This document shows, piece by piece, positions 17,468 to 21,738 of a stretch of DNA of 21,738 nt. Where the stretch lies: contig DBUY01000014.1 of the NCBI GenBank assembly GCA_002308435.1, positions 1 to 21,738 of the forward strand, written 5' to 3'. Numbering within the stretch: position 1 is the stretch's first letter; each line of letters starts with the position of its first letter. The notes beneath the pieces are model-generated. The model was not told the DNA's origin. It searched no databases and saw nothing but the letters and a program-made list of their open reading frames with translations. The position numbers were made by a program, and so were the translations under genes. Source of the stretch: Proteobacteria bacterium UBA1278. Its GTDB lineage: Bacteria > Pseudomonadota > Gammaproteobacteria > Comchoanobacterales > Comchoanobacteraceae.

Positions 17468-18868
17468 ATGATCGACAGCACACTGTTATCGCGCATACAG
17501 TTTGGTTTCACCATGACTGCGCATATTATCTACCCATCCATTAGTATTGGAGTCGTGACATTTCTCGTGATTTTCGAGGGGCTGTATCTAGCCACCCGTA
17601 AAAAAATCTATCTCGCAATCTGTAAATTCTGGACTAAAATCTTTGCCCTAACATTTGGCATGGGCGTAGTGTCTGGGATAGTCATGGAGTTTCAATTTGG
17701 CACAAACTGGGGCGGGTTTCCTGAAAAAGTCGGTTCAATCTTGGGTGCCTTATTCACCTACGAAGTGCTGACTGCATTTTTCATTGAATCAGGATTTTTG
17801 GGGATCATGCTGTTTGGATGGAAGCGCGTACATCCAACACTACACTATCTTTCAACTTGTATGGTTGCGTTCGGCACGACATTATCGGCATTTTGGGTCT
17901 TAGCGGCAAACTCTTGGATGCAAACTCCTTACGGTTACCGCTTCGGTCCAGATGGTCAGCTCGTTGCGGACGGTTGGTGGGATGTCATCTTTAATCCCTC
18001 TGCAATCTCACGGTTTACGCACATGTTATTATCCTGCTATGTGACCGCCACATTTATTATCCTTGGCATTAGTAGCTACTATTTATTCATGCGTAAGCAC
18101 AAAGAAACCGCAACAATCTGTGCCAACTTTTGTATACTGGCTGCCTGCGTGCTAATGCCCACCCAGCTGTGGATGGGGCACCATGTTGGCGTTGTTGTAC
18201 ACAAGTACCAACCGATTAAAATCGCAGCCATGGAAGGTATTTGGAACACACAATATGGCGCGCCGACCATCCTCTTTGCCATTCCAAACCAGCAAGCGGA
18301 GCGCAATGATTATGTGATTGAGATCCCCAAGCTGGGTTCCTTCCTAAATACAGGAGATTGGAATGCAAAAATGGTCGGTATGACCAGTGTGCCTAAAGAA
18401 GATCGACCAAACATGTTTATTGTGTTTTGGACGTTTCGTCTCATGGTTGGCTCTGGGATGGCCATGTTATTTGTTGCGTATCTTGGATTGCTCTTAAAGT
18501 TCTGGAATAGGCATCTAACCAGCACCTTTTATCAGGTGATTTGTATGCTGGCTTCGCCGCTCGGCCTGGTTGCTATCGAAACAGGGTGGATGACTGCAGA
18601 GATCGGTCGACAACCATGGGCCGTATACAACTTACTACGCACCAAAGATCTCGCCTCGCAGGTATCGGTAAGCCATGTTATGACATCACTGATTTGCCTG
18701 ATCATTGTCTATGGTCTCGTTTTTGGCTATTTTTTCACGAAATACTTGCTGAAGGTGATACGAAAAGGACCAGATTCGCATCTCGATATCGAAGAGCACG
18801 AGGCGCTGGCGTTCAACTACATGAGTACGTTCAAGCATGACGACGAGAAAAAGCCTAAGAAGAAGTGA
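17468..18868 (+). CDS. cydA: Cytochrome bd-type quinol oxidase subunit I (CIO-like)
   Basis: This 466-residue membrane subunit carries the haems and the quinol site of a bd-type terminal oxidase, which reduces oxygen to water without pumping protons. Recognised positions, close to E. coli numbering, are His19 and His185 (haem ligands), Glu99 and Glu107 in the haem pocket, Lys251 and Glu256 (quinol loop), Met326 in FRLMVG (axial ligand of haem b558), and GRQPW at 380-384. It is some 56 residues shorter than E. coli CydA. Most of that loss is in the periplasmic Q-loop, which marks the short-loop class that includes the cyanide-insensitive oxidase CioA. The N-terminus (IQFGFTMTAHIIYPS) fits the family without a signal peptide. 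The C-terminus ends in a lysine-rich cytoplasmic tail. It heads the cydA-cydB-cydX operon; cydB follows after 85 bp. Confidence 0.97.
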   Translation: MIDSTLLSRIQFGFTMTAHIIYPSISIGVVTFLVIFEGLYLATRKKIYLAICKFWTKIFALTFGMGVVSGIVMEFQFGTNWGGFPEKVGSILGALFTYEVLTAFFIESGFLGIMLFGWKRVHPTLHYLSTCMVAFGTTLSAFWVLAANSWMQTPYGYRFGPDGQLVADGWWDVIFNPSAISRFTHMLLSCYVTATFIILGISSYYLFMRKHKETATICANFCILAACVLMPTQLWMGHHVGVVVHKYQPIKIAAMEGIWNTQYGAPTILFAIPNQQAERNDYVIEIPKLGSFLNTGDWNAKMVGMTSVPKEDRPNMFIVFWTFRLMVGSGMAMLFVAYLGLLLKFWNRHLTSTFYQVICMLASPLGLVAIETGWMTAEIGRQPWAVYNLLRTKDLASQVSVSHVMTSLICLIIVYGLVFGYFFTKYLLKVIRKGPDSHLDIEEHEALAFNYMSTFKHDDEKKPKKK

Positions 18869-18939
18869 TGAATCAGCACAACCAACCAGCGATGATAACA
18901 TGTTAGAGAGAGAATGAGACGATGCAGTCACTGAACCAC

Positions 18940-18945
18940 AGGAGG
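18940..18945 (+). promoter_or_regulatory. Strong ribosome binding site of cydB
   Basis: AGGAGG lies 8 nt before the ATG at 18954. The strong site suggests that cydB is translated independently across the 85-bp gap that follows cydA. Confidence 0.8.
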
Positions 18946-18953
18946 CCTCATTA

Positions 18954-19958
18954 ATGGGTATAAGTCTTGCAGAGGCATGGATCTTAATCATCGGCTTTGC
19001 GGTAATTATGTATGTGATCTTAGATGGATTCGATCTTGGGATCGGGATCATGTTTCCGCTATTTCCAAAGACAATCCACCGGTCTTTAATGTTGTCAACC
19101 ATCATCCCGGTGTGGGACGGAAATCAGACCTGGCTGGTGTTTGGTGGCGCATGTATGTATGGCGCATTTCCCAAGGCTTTTGCCTCGACAATGCCAGTCA
19201 TCTACTTCCCCATGATCTTAATGCTGATCGCGCTTGTGTTTCGGGGCGTCGCATTCGAGTTTCGTATGAAAGCGCATAAAACCAGATATATTTGGGAGTG
19301 GTCATTCTTTTTAGGCTCAACAGTCGCCGCTTTTAGTCAGGGCGTTATTCTAGGCACCTATGTGCAAGGATTTGGCCCAGTTGCACCCAGTTTCCAAACA
19401 GTGCCGCACTACCAATGGTTGACTGCATTTAGTTTCATGACGGGATTGGGAACAATGAGTGGTTATGTCTTGCTTGGGTGTTGCTGGTTGATTATCAAGA
19501 CCACAGGGCCGTTGCAACGCCGCGCTTATAAAATCGCGCAGAACACAGTGATATTAGTCGCGCTATTTATGTTGGTATTCAGTATCTGGACGCCATTCTT
19601 AAGTCAGGTACATTTTGACCGTTGGCTGCGGATTGATAAGGTGCTCTATCTCAGTATCTTACCTGCTGTGACTGGGTTATTGTTTTTAACAAACTGGATA
19701 TCACTGATCAGACGATATGAACTATTGCCGTTACTCAGTGCCGTTGGCATCTTTCTTTGCGGTGCAGTCGGTATCGTCATCAGCATTTACCCCTATATCG
19801 TGCCGCACTCCATGACAATTCAACAGGCTGCCTCACCGCCACATGCATTAGAGTTTATGCTGATTGGGGCGTGCATATCCATGCCGGTACTTCTGTTTTT
19901 TACCATGAACTCCTATTTTGTCTTTCGTGGCAAAGTTGAGAAACCAATACATTATTAA
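18954..19958 (+). CDS. cydB: Cytochrome bd-type quinol oxidase subunit II (CIO-like)
   Basis: The 334-residue polytopic membrane protein is the partner of CydA. The N-terminal half carries the conserved DGFDLG (residues 24-29), PVWDGNQTWLV (52-62) and RGVAFEFR (97-104), and eight or nine hydrophobic spans are visible along the chain. Its length is that of the CioB-type subunits (about 335) rather than E. coli CydB (379). This agrees with the short Q-loop of the cydA next door. It holds no haem ligand that I can see, as expected, and stabilises the complex. The small third gene begins two bases after its stop codon. Confidence 0.97.
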   Translation: MGISLAEAWILIIGFAVIMYVILDGFDLGIGIMFPLFPKTIHRSLMLSTIIPVWDGNQTWLVFGGACMYGAFPKAFASTMPVIYFPMILMLIALVFRGVAFEFRMKAHKTRYIWEWSFFLGSTVAAFSQGVILGTYVQGFGPVAPSFQTVPHYQWLTAFSFMTGLGTMSGYVLLGCCWLIIKTTGPLQRRAYKIAQNTVILVALFMLVFSIWTPFLSQVHFDRWLRIDKVLYLSILPAVTGLLFLTNWISLIRRYELLPLLSAVGIFLCGAVGIVISIYPYIVPHSMTIQQAASPPHALEFMLIGACISMPVLLFFTMNSYFVFRGKVEKPIHY

Positions 19959-19960
19959 TC

Positions 19961-20107
19961 ATGCCAGAACAAAGAAGCTCAATCATACAGCAGTTAGGCT
20001 GGATGGCCAGTGTTTATATCGTCAGTGTCCTAGCAATGATTGCATTTAGTTATGCAGGACGCTGGCTAGTGAAATGTGTATTGAAAACGATACAAGTGAT
20101 GTCCTAG
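19961..20107 (+). CDS. Small bd-oxidase subunit, CydX / DUF2474-like (48 aa)
   Basis: A 48-codon frame starts two bases after the cydB stop (TAATCATG), with no ribosome binding site of its own, so it is probably translated by coupling to cydB. The peptide has a short polar N-terminus and one hydrophobic helix (about residues 13-38, with LGWMASVYIVSVLAM and a following SYAGRW). It then ends in a basic tail. That pattern, LGW near the start of a single helix, is that of the DUF2474 proteins encoded after cioAB, which are counterparts of CydX. Those tiny subunits stabilise the oxidase and its haems. The position and topology are seen directly; the family assignment is by resemblance. Confidence 0.8.
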   Translation: MPEQRSSIIQQLGWMASVYIVSVLAMIAFSYAGRWLVKCVLKTIQVMS

Positions 20108-20193
20108 AAAACTATTTATGAATATTATGGCTAGACAGACAATAAAACAGCACTAACTTTTTCTACAAGACATAGCAGCCAGTAGACACTGAA

Positions 20194-20222
20194 TTGACCC
20201 TCGGCAAACATACGCGTATAAT
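20194..20222 (+). promoter_or_regulatory. Consensus sigma70 promoter of cysS
   Basis: TTGACC (20194-20199) and a perfect TATAAT (20217-20222) are 17 bp apart, the best promoter in the window. The predicted start is near 20229, giving a leader of about 20 nt. The in-frame TTG at 20194 lies within the -35 box and so cannot be the start codon of a transcript made here. Confidence 0.9.
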
Positions 20223-20247
20223 TGGGGGGATTTATCAAGGTCAGCAC

Positions 20248-21624
20248 ATGCAGATTCAAATTTACCAACGCGCACATAAGCAAAAAGTGCCGTTCACCCC
20301 ATTGAACAAAGACCATGTGCGCTTGTATGTTTGCGGGCCAACCGTTTATAGTACGCCGCATATCGGCAACGCCAGGCCAGCGGTCGTATTCGACGGGTTT
20401 GTACGGGTGCTGCGTGCATTCTACCCAAAAGTCACCTATGTGCGAAACATCACAGACGTTGATGACAAAATCAATACCAAAGCGCAACAAGAGGGTGTCG
20501 ATATCGATGTGATCGCCGAGCGTTATACAAAGTGCTACCACGAAGATCTCGCAGCACTTGGCTGCTTATCGCCAGATGTTGAGCCACGGGCAACAGAACA
20601 CATGCCAGAGATGATTGCCATGATCAGCGCACTGATTGAGCGCGGGCACGCCTACGAAAGCGAGAATCACGTCTGTTTCTCAGTACCAAGCTTTGATGAC
20701 TATGGTGCCGTTTCCGGTCGTGACCACAACGCACGAAAAGCCGGAGCGCGTGTCGCAGTTGAGACGTACAAACAGCATGAAGAAGACTTTGTGCTCTGGA
20801 AGCCCTCTACCGAAACTGAGCCAGGCTGGGATAGCCCATGGGGTCGTGGACGTCCAGGATGGCATATTGAGTGCAGTGCCATGATTGAAAAGCACCTAGG
20901 CTTACCCATTGATATTCACGGTGGTGGTGGGGATTTGCTCTTTCCGCATCATGAGAATGAAAACGCACAAGGCTGTTGTTTTCGTGAGGGGAAAGAATAC
21001 GTCAAGTACTGGATGCACAATGGCATGGTGAATGTGGATGACGAGAAAATGTCTAAGTCTCTAGGCAACATTCTACTAGTGCGTGATTTACTACAAAAAG
21101 CACCAGGCGAGGTGGTTCGACTGGCACTACTGCAGACACATTATCGACAACCCTTGCGATGGCATGAAGATACACTACACAGCGCAAAACAAATCCTTGA
21201 TAGAGCTTATCGACTATTAGAACAAGTAGACACACGAGACATTAAGGAGTGGGGGTGGTCTGATGTGCCATCAGAAATCCAAGCAGCATTGTGTGATGAT
21301 TATAACACGCCGCTTGCGATCACACATTGGCAAGCACTGTGTCGCGCGCTACAAAAAAAAGAAACGCATACAGCTGAGGAAGTTAAAGCGCTACTGGCAA
21401 CCCATCATTTCCTCGGTGTTGGTCAACGGCCAATTAGGTCATGGTTTCGTCAGGCTGAGCAGGGAAAGCTCGATGTTGAGTCAATTGAAAAACTCCTAGC
21501 TGAACGCGATCAAGCACGCCAAATTCGTGATTTTGAAGCAGCTGACAGAATTCGTGATCAGCTTGAGAGCCAAGGGATATTAATAGAAGATAGTAATGGG
21601 AAAACCAAATGGCGTCATCAATAA
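20248..21624 (+). CDS. cysS: Cysteinyl-tRNA synthetase
   Basis: The 458-residue product charges tRNA-Cys with cysteine in the cytoplasm and is close to the E. coli enzyme in length (461). The class I signatures are HIGN at residues 38-41 (the HIGH motif) and KMSKS at 267-271. The four zinc ligands that select cysteine are present as Cys29 in YVCGPT, Cys209 in HIECSAM, His234 and Glu238 in FPHHENE. The last three are at the E. coli positions and the first is shifted by one. The C-terminal region has the helical anticodon-side domain ending in the usual RDQARQIRDFEAADRIRD stretch. The start is the ATG at 20248, with AAGG eight bases before it. The frame is open further upstream, but that part is the promoter. 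No terminator is evident after it. Confidence 0.98.
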   Translation: MQIQIYQRAHKQKVPFTPLNKDHVRLYVCGPTVYSTPHIGNARPAVVFDGFVRVLRAFYPKVTYVRNITDVDDKINTKAQQEGVDIDVIAERYTKCYHEDLAALGCLSPDVEPRATEHMPEMIAMISALIERGHAYESENHVCFSVPSFDDYGAVSGRDHNARKAGARVAVETYKQHEEDFVLWKPSTETEPGWDSPWGRGRPGWHIECSAMIEKHLGLPIDIHGGGGDLLFPHHENENAQGCCFREGKEYVKYWMHNGMVNVDDEKMSKSLGNILLVRDLLQKAPGEVVRLALLQTHYRQPLRWHEDTLHSAKQILDRAYRLLEQVDTRDIKEWGWSDVPSEIQAALCDDYNTPLAITHWQALCRALQKKETHTAEEVKALLATHHFLGVGQRPIRSWFRQAEQGKLDVESIEKLLAERDQARQIRDFEAADRIRDQLESQGILIEDSNGKTKWRHQ

Positions 21625-21660
21625 CGAAGGCGCCAAAATGACTGACCAACGTTAATAACA

Positions 21661-21688
21661 GTCAGCCAGTCTGGCGGTAGGTCTACCG
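21661..21688. repeat. Two adjacent small hairpins between convergent genes
   Basis: GCCAG/CTGGC (21665-21675, minimal loop) and CGGTA/TACCG (21675-21688, 4-nt loop GGTC) lie side by side between cysS and the leftward gene at the window end. No T-tract follows on either strand, so a terminator role is only possible. Confidence 0.3.
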
Positions 21689-21689
21689 A

Positions 21690-21738
21690 TTACTTATCCT
21701 TGTCATCGTCTTTGTCATCGTCTTTGTCATCATCCTTG
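21690..21738 (-). CDS. 3' end of a leftward gene with a (KDDD)n tail (partial)
   Basis: On the minus strand a frame enters from beyond the window and ends at TAA (21690-21692). It encodes three KDDD units followed by KDK and the stop. The other two frames give either an early stop or an unlikely MTKT repeat, so this frame is the plausible one. Only 15 residues are visible, so the protein cannot be identified. Highly charged Lys/Asp tails of this kind occur at the ends of various bacterial proteins and by themselves say nothing about function. It converges on cysS with 65 bp between the stops. Confidence 0.5.
   Translation of the reverse strand, partial: KDDDKDDDKDDDKDK
21699..21737. repeat. 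12-bp tandem repeat, three and a bit copies
   Basis: The 12-bp unit TTTGTCATCGTC is repeated with small changes from 21699 to the window end and may continue beyond it. It keeps the reading frame of the (KDDD)n tail. A repeat of this kind is prone to gain or loss of whole units by slippage without breaking the gene. Confidence 0.75.

Noticed and set aside
20194..20247. CysS start at the TTG at 20194
   Set aside because: That TTG is part of a consensus -35 box, with TATAAT 17 bp further on. The 18 extra residues are not part of the family.
21690..21738. FLAG tag or vector contamination at the window end
   Set aside because: The repeat is KDDDK, not DYKDDDDK. It is in frame with a stop, and the flanking bases look like ordinary intergenic sequence, so a natural tail is more likely.

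Overview
The window looks like a piece of gammaproteobacterial chromosome. TypA, CysS, the cyanide-insensitive type cytochrome bd oxidase and the rhomboid protease all read as gammaproteobacterial. Base composition looks to be in the mid-40s % GC by eye (not counted). One very large protein and one mid-sized protein, both soluble, mostly helical and unrecognised, sit among these genes. That mixture recalls intracellular or host-associated lineages such as Legionellales and Coxiellaceae. The lineage is an inference; no marker here settles it.

Layout. 1-279: 3' end of an unrecognised gene (+). 280-615: gene-free, with a good intrinsic terminator serving the leftward gene. 616-8217 (-): a 2,533-residue protein of unknown function, with an EF-hand-like loop near its N-terminus and an Arg-rich tandem repeat in the middle. 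8218-8594: divergent regulatory region holding a near-perfect 25-bp palindrome. 8595-9230 (+): rhomboid intramembrane protease with its catalytic Ser and His. 9365-11809 (+): 814-residue unknown protein. 11908-13725 (-): typA (bipA). 13911-16247 (+): ABC transporter with membrane and ATPase parts in one chain. typA and the ABC gene are divergent, and each has a clear sigma70-type promoter. 16435-17118 (-): TrmB-like methyltransferase with its own promoter. 17468-20107 (+): cytochrome bd/CIO operon cydA-cydB plus a 48-residue single-helix subunit gene (cydX / DUF2474-like) found by reading the sequence directly. 20248-21624 (+): cysS behind a consensus promoter. 21690-21738 (-): last codons of a gene with a (KDDD)n tail.

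How the genes relate. The clear functional unit is cydA-cydB-cydX, a quinol oxidase with three subunits. typA, cysS and the TrmB-like gene are translation-related single genes. The giant gene, the rhomboid and the 814-residue protein form an accessory-looking block of about 11 kb between ordinary genes. Whether they act together is unknown. The least explained parts of the window are the giant protein, the palindrome controlling its divergent promoter region, and the 814-residue protein. I saw no rRNA, tRNA, transposase, CRISPR array or prophage gene.
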